From an uncultured Marinobacter sp. (GTDB taxonomy: Bacteria; Pseudomonadota; Gammaproteobacteria; Pseudomonadales; Oleiphilaceae), in NCBI RefSeq assembly GCF_947259545.1, contig NZ_CAMYMK010000007.1, positions 62,001 through 126,000 on the forward strand: a DNA stretch of 64,000 nt, written 5' to 3'. Positions 28,516-37,888 of the stretch are shown here, in pieces; within the stretch, counting starts at the first letter, position 1; the number at the start of each line of letters is the position of its first letter. Position numbers and translations under genes: made by a program. The notes under the pieces were generated by a model. That model was not told the origin of the DNA. It made no database searches and saw only the letters and a list, made by a program, of their open reading frames with translations.

Positions 28516-29229
28516 TCAGTTGCGTTTCAGTACCTGCCATTGACCGTCCCTGAGGGCTTCGATGGGGGTGAAGCGGGTTTTATAGTTCATCTTCCGACAT
28601 TCCCTGATCCAGTATCCCAGATATAGGTGGGGCAACTCCCATGATTTTGCGGCTTCGATCTGCCACAGAATCGCAAAGGTGCCCAGGCTTCGACTCTCGT
28701 GAGCGGGATCAAAAACGGTATAGATGGCGGACAGACCGTCGTCCAGCATGTCCACGGCTGCAAGGCCAATCAGCCTCTCTTCCAGGCGTATCTCGAGGAA
28801 CCAGGAGTCCGTGGCGCCTTCCACCAGAAAGGACGTGAACTGTTCCCGGGACGGCGGGTACATATCGCCATCCGCGTGCCGCTGTTCAATGTAATGGGCG
28901 TAAAGCTGATAATAACGCTCACTGAAACTGGCCGGTACCAGCTCACAGGTCAGATCCTTATTCTTCTCAAGCACCCGGCGTTGATTGCGGTCGGGGTTGA
29001 AATCGTTGACTTTCAGGCGCACCGGAATGCAAGCGTTGCAGTTTTCGCAGTGTGGGCGGTAGTAATGGGAACCGCTGCGGCGAAACCCCAGGGCGGTGAG
29101 CTGGCTGTACAGTCTTTTGTCAATGTGCGCCCGGGGATCGACGAACATTGTGGTTGCTTCACGATCCGGCAGGTAACTGCAGTCGTGTGGGGGCGTGGCG
29201 AAGAAAACCAGTGTTCTGAGATTGCTCAT
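28516..29229 (-). CDS. bpt: Aspartate/glutamate leucyltransferase Bpt
   Basis: Transfers leucine from Leu-tRNA to proteins that start with Asp or Glu, producing N-degrons for ClpS. The N-terminal cluster CENCNACIPVRL (about 41-52) holds the conserved cysteines of the ATE1/Bpt fold, followed by GFRRSGSHYYRPH before it and LIGLAAVDMLDDGLSAIYTVFDP in the GNAT-like half. At 237 residues it is the bacterial length. Its ATG directly follows the aat stop with no gap, so the two are coupled. Confidence 0.95.
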   Translation of the reverse strand: MSNLRTLVFFATPPHDCSYLPDREATTMFVDPRAHIDKRLYSQLTALGFRRSGSHYYRPHCENCNACIPVRLKVNDFNPDRNQRRVLEKNKDLTCELVPASFSERYYQLYAHYIEQRHADGDMYPPSREQFTSFLVEGATDSWFLEIRLEERLIGLAAVDMLDDGLSAIYTVFDPAHESRSLGTFAILWQIEAAKSWELPHLYLGYWIRECRKMNYKTRFTPIEALRDGQWQVLKRN

Positions 29230-29946
29230 TCACACCTCCGGGCCGGGCCATTGCCACTGGATTTGCCAGGAGCTCTGCGTTGGAGAGCGGTCTACACTTG
29301 CTCTGAGTATAGATAAAAACTCGCGACGGGGGATAGATCGGGCACCCATTTTTAACAGGTGGCCGTTCTCCACCTGGCAGTCCATGATTTTATACCCCCA
29401 TTCTGCCAGCTGGTGGGCCAGGTGTACCATCAGTACCTTCGACGCGTTGGTTTCCAGTGAGAACATGGATTCACCAAAAAAGCACTGTCCCAGTGCCAGG
29501 CCGTACATGCCACCGACGAGCTTGCCTGCCGGGTTCCAGGCCTCAATGGAGTGAGCGACCCCAAGTTCGTGTAGACGAGTGTAGCTGTGAGTCATGTCCT
29601 CGGTGATCCAGGTGCCTTCCCGCTCTCGGGTTTCCGCGCACAGACGTATGACGTTGGTAAAGTCCTTGTCTGCGGTTATTGAAAAGTACTGCCGGTTGAG
29701 GGTTCGGCGCAGGCTTCGGGATACGTGTATTTCTTCTGGAAACAGAACGCATCGGGGGTCGGGGGACCACCAGAGGATGGGTTGGTCGTCGCTGTACCAG
29801 GGAAAGATGCCGTTACGGTAGGCGAGTATCAGGCGGTCGGTGGAGAGGTCGCCGCCCAGTGCCAGCAGGCCATCGGGTTCGTCCAGGGCTTCCTCGGCGG
29901 GAGGGAACCAGAGTTGGTCGGGGTCTATCCAGGGTAGTGAGGTCAT
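29230..29946 (-). CDS. aat: Leucyl/phenylalanyl-tRNA-protein transferase Aat
   Basis: Adds Leu or Phe to proteins with N-terminal Lys or Arg; the products are recognised by ClpS. The conserved N-terminal block GLLALGGDLSTDRLILAYRNGIFPW-Y is followed by ILWWSPDPRC and the catalytic-domain block ESMFSLETNASKVLMVHLA. At 238 residues the length is normal. It is the first gene of aat-bpt. A perfect 26-bp inverted repeat lies about 48 bp upstream of its start. Confidence 0.96.
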   Translation of the reverse strand: MTSLPWIDPDQLWFPPAEEALDEPDGLLALGGDLSTDRLILAYRNGIFPWYSDDQPILWWSPDPRCVLFPEEIHVSRSLRRTLNRQYFSITADKDFTNVIRLCAETREREGTWITEDMTHSYTRLHELGVAHSIEAWNPAGKLVGGMYGLALGQCFFGESMFSLETNASKVLMVHLAHQLAEWGYKIMDCQVENGHLLKMGARSIPRREFLSILRASVDRSPTQSSWQIQWQWPGPEV

Positions 29947-29993
29947 CCAGGTCCGCTGTTGCTACTTACCCGTATATCGAGTTTTGGAGTGTC

Positions 29994-30098
29994 GGCTATT
30001 GGGCGGGGTGTTCTGAAACACGCTGTTAATACGTCCCTGTACGCTTGGCTCCGCCATCCATGGCTCCGCACAGTTTCAGAACACCCCGCCCAATAGCC
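29994..30098. repeat. Perfect 26-bp inverted repeat (REP/dispersed-element-like)
   Basis: The arms at 29994-30019 and 30073-30098 are exact reverse complements (26 of 26 bases), starting GGCTATTGGGCGGGG and ending CCCCGCCCAATAGCC. The 53-base loop contains a smaller GCCAT/ATGGC hairpin. It lies between trxB and aat on neither coding sequence. The design, a long perfect stem with a structured loop in an intergenic gap, suggests a dispersed REP-like or miniature element. Confidence 0.75.
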
Positions 30099-30151
30099 TC
30101 TTCAGACTTCTGAGTAGCCTTCGATCAGTACAGGTCAGTTCTCGGTTCAGG

Positions 30152-31150
<999 letters not shown>

Positions 31151-31229
31151 CTAACATGAACAGGGCTTCGTGCCAGTTGTTTTGGCTAATTTCTGTCATT
31201 AAATGATGCTATTTACTCGATGACTCTCT

Positions 31230-32141
31230 TTATTCAATGACAGATACGGAGGCAAGAAGTTGCCTGACCCGTTCGGCGCTTTTTCCGGATTCTCCCTGTT
31301 CCAGCCGGTGTTCCGCAACTGCGGGAAACACGGCCTGGATGTCGTCGGGCAATACGTGATGGCGTCCATCCATCAGCGCCCAGGCTCTGGCGGCGCGAAC
31401 CAGGCCAAGACCCGCACGGGGTGACAGGCCATAGAGCAGGCCGGGCATGCGTCGGCTGTGTTCCAGCAGGCGCTGGACATAATCCAGCAGGGCGGGGCTG
31501 GTCGTTACCCTTCCGACGGCTTCCTGAAGGGTGTCCAGGTCGGCCTGAGTCAGCAGCGTTTGCAGTTTGTCGGTCAGCATGCGGCGATCTTCGCCTTCAA
31601 GCAGTTCCCGCTCAGCCTTGGGATCCGGATAGCCAAGGCGAAGCCGCATGAGGAAGCGGTCCAGCTGGGATTCGGGAAGCGGGTAGGTGCCTCCCTGTTC
31701 GATGGGGTTCTGGGTCGCGATAACAAAGAACGGGTGAGGCAGCGGGCGAGTCTCTCCTTCGATGGAAACCTGCCGTTCCTCCATGGCCTCAAGGAGTGCG
31801 CTTTGTGTGCGCGGCGAGGCCCGGTTGATTTCATCAGCAAGGACGACCTGAGCGAAGATGGGTCCCTTGTGGAATACCAGTGTTCCGGCTTGCTTGTCGT
31901 ACATTGAGTAGCCGAGTACGTCGGCAGGTAGCAGGTCGTTGGTGAACTGGATGCGCTGATAACTGAGGCCCATAATCCGGGCCAGGGCATGGGAGAGGGT
32001 GGTTTTGCCCATGCCGGGAATGTCTTCGATCAACAGGTGGCCGCGGGCCATCAGTCCGCAGATGGCCAGGCGAACCTGTTGTTCCTTGCCCAGCAGTATG
32101 GTGTTGAGTTCGTTAACAACGCTATCAATGATTTTCTTCAT
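31230..32141 (-). CDS. MoxR-family AAA+ ATPase
   Basis: A 303-residue chaperone-like ATPase. Walker A is GMGKTT (43-48), Walker B LADEINRAS (101-109) and sensor 1 IATQNPIEQGGTYPLPESQLDRF, typical of MoxR. Family members usually act with DUF58 and von Willebrand A proteins; none is encoded beside it. It starts seven bases after the aguB stop on the same strand and therefore seems to be part of the agmatine operon. The ATG at 32141 matches the family N-terminus; a longer frame to 32189 would overlap aguB. Confidence 0.93.
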   Translation of the reverse strand: MKKIIDSVVNELNTILLGKEQQVRLAICGLMARGHLLIEDIPGMGKTTLSHALARIMGLSYQRIQFTNDLLPADVLGYSMYDKQAGTLVFHKGPIFAQVVLADEINRASPRTQSALLEAMEERQVSIEGETRPLPHPFFVIATQNPIEQGGTYPLPESQLDRFLMRLRLGYPDPKAERELLEGEDRRMLTDKLQTLLTQADLDTLQEAVGRVTTSPALLDYVQRLLEHSRRMPGLLYGLSPRAGLGLVRAARAWALMDGRHHVLPDDIQAVFPAVAEHRLEQGESGKSAERVRQLLASVSVIE

Positions 32142-32148
32142 GCAGGAT

Positions 32149-33060
32149 TCAGTCCCGTACCCTTTTGAGTATGTCGCTGTAGGCGTCAATGCGTCGATCT
32201 CTCAGATACGGCCAGATGCGTCGTATCGATTCGCTGCGGTTACGGTCAATGGTGGCGTGCAGGATGGTTTCCGAGCGGTCATCCGCTCTCGCCAGGAACT
32301 CGCCCTGGGGGCCACAGATAAAGCTGTTACCCCAAAAACGAATGCCATTGGAGTAGCCGGATGGGTCCGGTTCGGTACCAACCCGGTTCGGAGCAATCAC
32401 AGGCAGGTTGTTGGCGACGGCGTGTCCGCGCTGTACGGTGACCCAGGCTTCCAGCTGCCTTGCCTGTTCTTCCGGATCGTCGGTTGTGTCCCAGCCAATG
32501 GCGGTGGGGTAGATCAGGATTTCGGCGCCGGCGAGTGCCATCAACCGTGCCGCCTCTGGATACCACTGGTCCCAGCACACCAGGACGCCGAGCTTGCCAG
32601 CGGAGGTTTCAATCGGGGTAAAGCCGCTACGGCCATCATTGAAGCTGGCGTCGCCGGGGGTAAAGTAGAATTTTTCATAGAATCCGGGGTCATCCGGGAT
32701 GTGCATTTTGCGATAGATGCCGGCGATGGACCCGTCTCGTTCAAATACCACCGCGGTGTTGTGATACACACCGTTCATGCGCCGTTCGAAGATCGACCCC
32801 ACCAGCACGATGCCGAGTTCGGCGGCAAGCGCTGAAAGATGGTCGCTGGTAGGACCCGGGATAGGCTCAGCCAACTCAAACACCGAGGTGTCTTCGGTTT
32901 GGCAGAAATAAAGGGTAGCGTGCAGCTCCTGTAGAACAATCAGTTGTGCGCCTTCGGATGCAGCCTGCCTGACCAGCTTTTCACTGGTCGCAAGGCTGAC
33001 TGCTTTGTCCGGGCTGGAAGTCTGCTGAATGGCGGCTACGTTCAGTGCGGAGCGGGTCAT
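32149..33060 (-). CDS. aguB: N-carbamoylputrescine amidase AguB
   Basis: Nitrilase-superfamily enzyme that converts N-carbamoylputrescine to putrescine, CO2 and ammonia. The catalytic Glu-Lys-Cys triad is Glu45 (VLQELHATLY), Lys118 (GIYRKMHIPD) and Cys162 (LVCWDQWYPE). The PDDPGFYEKFYFTPGD block is typical of AguB. The start was set at 33060, where the ATG overlaps the aguA stop as ATGA; the longer frame would run far into aguA. Together with AguA it completes the agmatine route to putrescine. Confidence 0.96.
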   Translation of the reverse strand: MTRSALNVAAIQQTSSPDKAVSLATSEKLVRQAASEGAQLIVLQELHATLYFCQTEDTSVFELAEPIPGPTSDHLSALAAELGIVLVGSIFERRMNGVYHNTAVVFERDGSIAGIYRKMHIPDDPGFYEKFYFTPGDASFNDGRSGFTPIETSAGKLGVLVCWDQWYPEAARLMALAGAEILIYPTAIGWDTTDDPEEQARQLEAWVTVQRGHAVANNLPVIAPNRVGTEPDPSGYSNGIRFWGNSFICGPQGEFLARADDRSETILHATIDRNRSESIRRIWPYLRDRRIDAYSDILKRVRD

Positions 33061-34109
33061 GGGGTTACCACTCCTGCGGGCAGTTGCATGGTGACACAGT
33101 GCAGGCTGCCGTGTTGTTGGATCAGTTGCCGACAATTGATGGGAATGATTTCCCGCTCCGGGAACAGGCCCTGCATGATGGCAATGGCTTCGTCGTCCTG
33201 AGGCACGTCGTAAACAGGCAGTAGCACGGCGCCGTTGATGATCAGGAAATTGGCGTACGTAGCCGGCAGGCGTTGCCCGTCTTCATCCAGGATGGCTTCG
33301 GGCCACGGCAGTGGTGTCAGTTTGTAGGGAGAGCCATCTGCCTGATGGAAGTGTTGTAATTCCTCTTCCATGGCTGCCAGGGCGCTGTAATGTTCATCGG
33401 CAATGTCCGGACACGCCACATAGCAGATGTGATCGGATGCGCAGAACCGCGCCAGGGTGTCGATATGACTATCGGTGTCGTCGCCGGCCAGGTAGCCATG
33501 GTTGAGCCATAAAACACGATCTGCCCCCAGGGTTTCAGACAGCAGGTCTTCTATGGCTGCACGATCCACTGTCGGGTTCCTCGTGGGGGTCAGCATGCAC
33601 TCGCTGGTGGTTAGGATGGTCCCCTGTCCATCCGATTCGATGGAGCCACCTTCCAGTACGAAATCCACGGGCGTCATGGGTATAGCCCCAAAAACCCCGG
33701 CATTATGGAGGTGTTGATTGAGCGCGTTGTCTTTCTCCCAGGGGAACTTGCCACCCCAGGCATTAAACCTGAAATCCAGTATCGCCATGCCGTTCGGCGT
33801 TTCCACCGAAATCGGGCCATGGTCTCTGGCCCAGGTGTCGTTGGCAGGGGCCGGTACTGTGATGACACGACCCGGTAGCCCTTCTTCGCTCGCGTAGGCG
33901 GACAACTGCTGGCCCAGTTCCTGTAAGCGGGCCACATGTTCACAGCTGATGATCAGGTGTTCGTGTCTGAGCACCGCTTTGGCGATTGCCATAAACACGG
34001 GTTCCACTTCCTTGAGAATGCTGAACCAGTCGGTACCGGCGTGCGGCCAGGTCAGCATGACCGCGCTTTGAGGGGCCCATTCGGCGGGCAAAACACGTCT
34101 GGAAGTCAA
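33057..34109 (-). CDS. aguA: Agmatine deiminase AguA
   Basis: Guanidino-group modifying enzyme that hydrolyses agmatine to N-carbamoylputrescine and ammonia. PAEWAPQSAVMLTWPHAGTDW is the family start; NDTWARDHGP carries substrate-binding Asp residues, HIDTLARF the catalytic His, and Cys338 in GSLHCVTMQ is the nucleophile. At 350 residues it fits the family. It is the first gene of the aguA-aguB-moxR strand. No AguR-type repressor gene is adjacent, unlike P. aeruginosa. Confidence 0.96.
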   Translation of the reverse strand: MTSRRVLPAEWAPQSAVMLTWPHAGTDWFSILKEVEPVFMAIAKAVLRHEHLIISCEHVARLQELGQQLSAYASEEGLPGRVITVPAPANDTWARDHGPISVETPNGMAILDFRFNAWGGKFPWEKDNALNQHLHNAGVFGAIPMTPVDFVLEGGSIESDGQGTILTTSECMLTPTRNPTVDRAAIEDLLSETLGADRVLWLNHGYLAGDDTDSHIDTLARFCASDHICYVACPDIADEHYSALAAMEEELQHFHQADGSPYKLTPLPWPEAILDEDGQRLPATYANFLIINGAVLLPVYDVPQDDEAIAIMQGLFPEREIIPINCRQLIQQHGSLHCVTMQLPAGVVTP

Positions 34110-34197
34110 TTTATCGCCACCTATTGCAAAAGGTCGTCATTCTAACCAACGAACGACGTTGCGTCAGGATGTGTATGGAGGAATTCTGTGCTACCGA

Positions 34198-34503
34198 TTA
34201 GCGGTCCCGTTTCAACACTGTATGGATCACGTGGTTGCCCTCGAAATAGACGACAAAGCCATCGTAATGCCATTGTGAAATGGGCGGGTCGCCAACGGGA
34301 CCCCGGGTTTCGCGAGGAGTTCCCCAGGATTCGCGGACACTGGCCTGACTCATGCCAGTGCGGGGAAGGTCAGTTTCCGACCGTTCAGCCTGTGATCCCA
34401 CCGGTATCTTTACTTGTTCGGCCGTGACTGGCGTCAAGGGGGACAGGCCAAGGGCTGCCAACGTTACGACGGCGCCGAGCAGACGGGTTACAGGCTTTTT
34501 CAT
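34198..34503 (-). CDS. Small exported protein with BamE/SmpA-like motif
   Basis: A 101-residue protein with a signal peptide (KKPVTRLLGAVVTLAALGLSPLTPVTA, cleavage near residue 28). The mature part has GMSQASVRESWGTPRETRGPVGDPPISQWHYDGFVVYFEGNHVIHTVL, which looks like the SmpA/OmlA (BamE) repeat unit: a helix, WG-P turn and beta hairpin. There is no lipobox cysteine, so it should be periplasmic. The ATG at 34503 has AGGGAG nine bases upstream. It stands alone; the function is unknown. Confidence 0.78.
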   Translation of the reverse strand: MKKPVTRLLGAVVTLAALGLSPLTPVTAEQVKIPVGSQAERSETDLPRTGMSQASVRESWGTPRETRGPVGDPPISQWHYDGFVVYFEGNHVIHTVLKRDR

Positions 34504-34617
34504 CGGTATTGTACTCCCTGAAATCGTTATGTGCTGTTGTACAGTAAGACATCTTAAGGACATGGATGAAACGTAATATCCGAAAAACGTTAGCAAAAGT
34601 CACACGTTTTCGTCAGT

Positions 34618-35217
34618 TTACACGTTTTGACGTTGCCGGATTTGCCAGCGCATCACATGTCGGGCAATTTGTTGGCGGTCGCTGTCCTGTATTTCGGTAA
34701 ACTCGGTATGAACCCTGGCGCCGCCGCTTTCATCGGGTATCGTGTGAAGTACTCGGGCGATGGCCTGGGGTTGAAAGAGTTCGGGAGGCAGCGTCATCCT
34801 CACTGCCAGAATATCCCCGCCGGACCAGGCGTTCGTGGCACTGTGAAAGGCCAGTCCACCTTCGCTGAGCGTAACATCCTGCCAGTCCTCAGGTTGCAAC
34901 GGATTTTGCTCAAAGGCCATAATGCGCGCCAGCGTATCCAGCTTCCCGTTCAGTGACTTGATCAGTGAGGTCAGCAGGCGGTCCCGCTCCGCGAGATTGG
35001 CCAGTTGAATCCGTACATCCTGGTCCAGTCGTTTCAGGTCTGCGCGAAGGGCGTCCAGATGATCGCCATTGAAAGGATCGTATCCTTGTTTGGCGTTCTC
35101 CGGAACCTTGCGGATTTCCAGACCAATGCGGTCTTCGATCCGGAAAAAATCCCGGCGATCCGAAGCCGTCTCTGACGGAGAGGTATCTGGAGAGGTGTTG
35201 GGTGTTCGTGACGGCAT
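34618..35217 (-). CDS. PilZ-domain protein
   Basis: A 199-residue soluble protein with a PilZ-like layout: RRDFFRIEDRIGLE near residue 20 holds the arginine motif, a helical insert of about 60 residues follows (DALRADLKRLDQDVRIQLANLAERDRLL), and DVTLSEGGLAFHS provides a variant of the D/NxSxxG motif with Thr at the first position. Reduced cyclic di-GMP binding is possible. Such insert-bearing PilZ proteins are common in Pseudomonas relatives. ATG codons at 35220 and 35217 are adjacent. It is divergent from the lol permease gene. Confidence 0.82.
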   Translation of the reverse strand: MPSRTPNTSPDTSPSETASDRRDFFRIEDRIGLEIRKVPENAKQGYDPFNGDHLDALRADLKRLDQDVRIQLANLAERDRLLTSLIKSLNGKLDTLARIMAFEQNPLQPEDWQDVTLSEGGLAFHSATNAWSGGDILAVRMTLPPELFQPQAIARVLHTIPDESGGARVHTEFTEIQDSDRQQIARHVMRWQIRQRQNV

Positions 35218-35330
35218 CACGGCTCCGTAAGCACAGCAATTTTTTGTTTATGTTGAAAAGTTTAGCAGTTTCCAGGCAGTCGTGTGTCCGGAAATCCGAA
35301 TGACCCGAAGGTAGCAACAGGCACCTCCTC

Positions 35331-36572
35331 ATGTTCAGACCTTTATCGTTGTATGTTGGTTTGCGATACACCGCGGCAAAGCGGCGCAATCACTTTATTT
35401 CTTTCATCTCACTCACCTCGATGATCGGGCTGATGCTCGGTGTTGCGGTGTTGATTATTGTCCTCTCGGTGATGAACGGTTTCGACCGTGAGCTGAAGCA
35501 GCGCATTCTCGGCATGGTTCCCCATGCTGTTATCCAGGGCGCGGATCAGCTCCGGGACTGGGAAACCGTCGACGCAAAAGTCGAGGAGCATCCCCGGGTT
35601 CTTGCTGCCGCTCCCTTCATTCAGGGACAGGGTATGGTCACCGGTGGCGGTGATGTCCGGGGGGTGATGCTAAATGGTGTGTTGCCGGACCAGGAGCGCA
35701 GCGTATCCATCATTGAAAACCATATGCTTGAAGGCAGCCTGGACGACCTGAAATCCGGTGAGTTTGGCATGATTGTCGGCCGGTTAATGGCGTCCAGCCT
35801 GCGCCTGCAGATCGGTGACAAGGTCACCGTTGTGTTGCCGGAGGCTTCCGTCACACCGGCAGGTGTGTTGCCCAGACTCAAGCGGTTTACAGTCAAGGGA
35901 ATCTTCAGCGTTGGCGCGGAGCTTGATGGAAATTACACGCTGATCCACATGGATGATGCGGCAAAACTGATGCGAACCGGCGGTCAGGCCCAGGGGGTGA
36001 GACTGCTGGTGGATGACCTGTTCGCGGCTCCGAAAGTCGCCGAGCAGGCGGCCCGTGGATTGGATGGCCGCTACTATATCTCCGACTGGACCCGAACCCA
36101 TGGCAACCTGTTTCAGGCCATTCGCATGGAAAAGACCATGATTGGGCTGCTGTTGATGTTTATCGTGGCGGTAGCTGCCTTCAACATCGTATCAACCCTG
36201 GTCATGGTCGTGACCGACAAAACCGCGGATATCGCAATCTTGCGCACCATGGGGGCAACCCCGGGACGGATCATGCGAATCTTTATCATTCAGGGTGGTG
36301 TGATTGGCATCTTTGGCACGCTGGTCGGTACCACGCTCGGCGTTGTCGGGGCGTTGAATATCAGTGCATTCATTTCCTGGCTGGAGGCGGCCCTTGGTCA
36401 CCAGTTCCTCAGCGCGGACGTGTATTTCATCAGTTATCTGCCGTCGCAATTGCAGTGGCAGGACGTGGCAATTATCAGTGGCGCTGGTCTGGCAATGAGT
36501 CTGCTGGCGACCATTTACCCCGCCTGGCGGGCATCACGAATCGATCCGGCGGAGGCCCTGCGTTATGAATGA
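35331..36572 (+). CDS. Lipoprotein-releasing ABC transporter permease (LolC/LolE, LolF-like)
   Basis: Inner-membrane permease that extracts mature lipoproteins and hands them to LolA. Four membrane helices are expected: one near 25-50 and three at about 270-400, around a large periplasmic domain. LPEASVTPAGVLPRLK (residues 169-184) aligns with the LolA-binding Hook of E. coli LolC, so this chain can recruit LolA. Usually LolC and LolE form a heterodimer with two LolD; here only one permease gene flanks lolD, which suggests a LolF-type homodimer or a second gene elsewhere. It overlaps lolD by eight bases. Confidence 0.93.
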   Translation: MFRPLSLYVGLRYTAAKRRNHFISFISLTSMIGLMLGVAVLIIVLSVMNGFDRELKQRILGMVPHAVIQGADQLRDWETVDAKVEEHPRVLAAAPFIQGQGMVTGGGDVRGVMLNGVLPDQERSVSIIENHMLEGSLDDLKSGEFGMIVGRLMASSLRLQIGDKVTVVLPEASVTPAGVLPRLKRFTVKGIFSVGAELDGNYTLIHMDDAAKLMRTGGQAQGVRLLVDDLFAAPKVAEQAARGLDGRYYISDWTRTHGNLFQAIRMEKTMIGLLLMFIVAVAAFNIVSTLVMVVTDKTADIAILRTMGATPGRIMRIFIIQGGVIGIFGTLVGTTLGVVGALNISAFISWLEAALGHQFLSADVYFISYLPSQLQWQDVAIISGAGLAMSLLATIYPAWRASRIDPAEALRYE

Positions 36573-37287
36573 TGTGATCACTCCGACGGCTGGTAAATCA
36601 CTGGTTATCGACTGCCAGCAGGTGACTCGTACCTACAACGAAGGGCCGGAAAAGCTCACGATTTTTTCCGACATTTCTCTGCAGGTTGCGGCTGGCGAAA
36701 CAGTTGCAATTGTGGGTAGCAGTGGTGCCGGGAAAACCACGTTGCTGAACCTGCTCGGCGGACTTGACCGGCCCTCTTCCGGCCATATCTCCATTTGCGA
36801 CCAGGATATTCATCGCATGAGTGAGGCTGGTCGGGCACGGTTTCGTAACCGGCATCTTGGGTTCGTCTACCAGTTCCATCATTTGCTCCCGGAATTCACG
36901 GCCCTTGAAAACGTGATGATGCCGTGTGCGCTTGGTGGCATGGACGTGAAGGCTGCCGAGGAAAAGGCCAGCGCTGTGCTTACCAAAGTGGGGCTGGGGG
37001 AGCGCTTCAGTCATAAGCCGGGAGAGCTCTCGGGCGGTGAGCGTCAGCGGGTGGCGATTGCCCGGGCACTGGTAAACGAACCGGAATGCGTGCTGATGGA
37101 TGAGCCGACCGGGAATCTGGATGAGCATACCGGAGAGGGTGTACGGCAATTGATCGAGTCCCTGCGGGACCAGTTGGGAATCGCGTTCGTGATGGTGACC
37201 CACGACATGCACATGGCTCGGAGTCTCGGGCGGGTATTGCGTCTGGAGCAGGGGCGGCTATTGGTCGAACACGCCGCAGAAAGCTAA
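36565..37287 (+). CDS. lolD: Lipoprotein-releasing ABC transporter ATPase LolD
   Basis: ATP-binding subunit of the Lol release complex. Walker A GSSGAGKTT is at 51-59, the signature GELSGGERQRVAIARAL follows near 152-168, Walker B is CVLMDEPTGNLD and the switch His is in MVTHDMHMA. The length of 240 fits LolD. Its start overlaps the permease gene, so the two are coupled, and its last four bases overlap the end of the convergent DUF2062 gene. Confidence 0.95.
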   Translation: MNDVITPTAGKSLVIDCQQVTRTYNEGPEKLTIFSDISLQVAAGETVAIVGSSGAGKTTLLNLLGGLDRPSSGHISICDQDIHRMSEAGRARFRNRHLGFVYQFHHLLPEFTALENVMMPCALGGMDVKAAEEKASAVLTKVGLGERFSHKPGELSGGERQRVAIARALVNEPECVLMDEPTGNLDEHTGEGVRQLIESLRDQLGIAFVMVTHDMHMARSLGRVLRLEQGRLLVEHAAES

Positions 37288-37808
37288 CGCTTGCGTCGAC
37301 GAAGGAAGCGCCGGTCCTGCCAGTCAGAGCGTACTTTGCGACGCCACAGGTACTGGATCAACAGGTAGGCGAGGCAGGCGGACAGAGTGGCGACGATCAG
37401 TGAACCCAGGTAGAGCGGTATGCCAATGTCCAGGATCCGTTCACTGATCCACTTCCACGACACCTGGAACTCGAAATTGAGTACCGGTCGGTCCAGAATC
37501 CAGGCACCGATCTTGTAATTGAAGTAGAACATCGGCGGCATGGTCAGCGGGTTGCTGATCCAGACCAGCACCACGGACAGGGGCAGGTTGGCATTGAACC
37601 AGATGGCAAAGAATGCGGCGGCCAGCATCTGGAATGGCATTGGGATAAAACCCAGGAAAATGCCTACCAGGAAGGCGCGGGAAACGCTGTGACGGTTAAT
37701 GTGCCATAGGTTGGGTTCATGAAGGATGTCGCCGAGAAAGCGCAGCGACTCCATCGCCCTGACTCGATCAGGCGTTGGTAGGTATCGTTTCATGAACTTC
37801 TTTGGCAT
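37284..37808 (-). CDS. DUF2062 membrane protein
   Basis: A 174-residue protein of the DUF2062 family, function unknown. It has two to three membrane helices: FLVGIFLGFIPMPFQMLAAAFFAIW, LSVVLVWISNPLTMPPMFYFNY with the family's NPLT-P motif, and LYLGSLIVATLSACLAYLLIQYL near the C-terminus. The tail is strongly basic (FLRRRKR). The ATG at 37808 was preferred to a start 13 codons upstream because it gives the family N-terminus (KKFMKRYLPTP). P. aeruginosa carries the same family next to lolD and comEC, as I recall. Confidence 0.87.
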   Translation of the reverse strand: MPKKFMKRYLPTPDRVRAMESLRFLGDILHEPNLWHINRHSVSRAFLVGIFLGFIPMPFQMLAAAFFAIWFNANLPLSVVLVWISNPLTMPPMFYFNYKIGAWILDRPVLNFEFQVSWKWISERILDIGIPLYLGSLIVATLSACLAYLLIQYLWRRKVRSDWQDRRFLRRRKR

Positions 37809-37888
37809 TTGGAAGTTCTGCCTGCTCAGAATGACAGCCCGGGACACGATGTCTTGCCGGAGCTTGGGAATAATCAGGAGGACATGGA

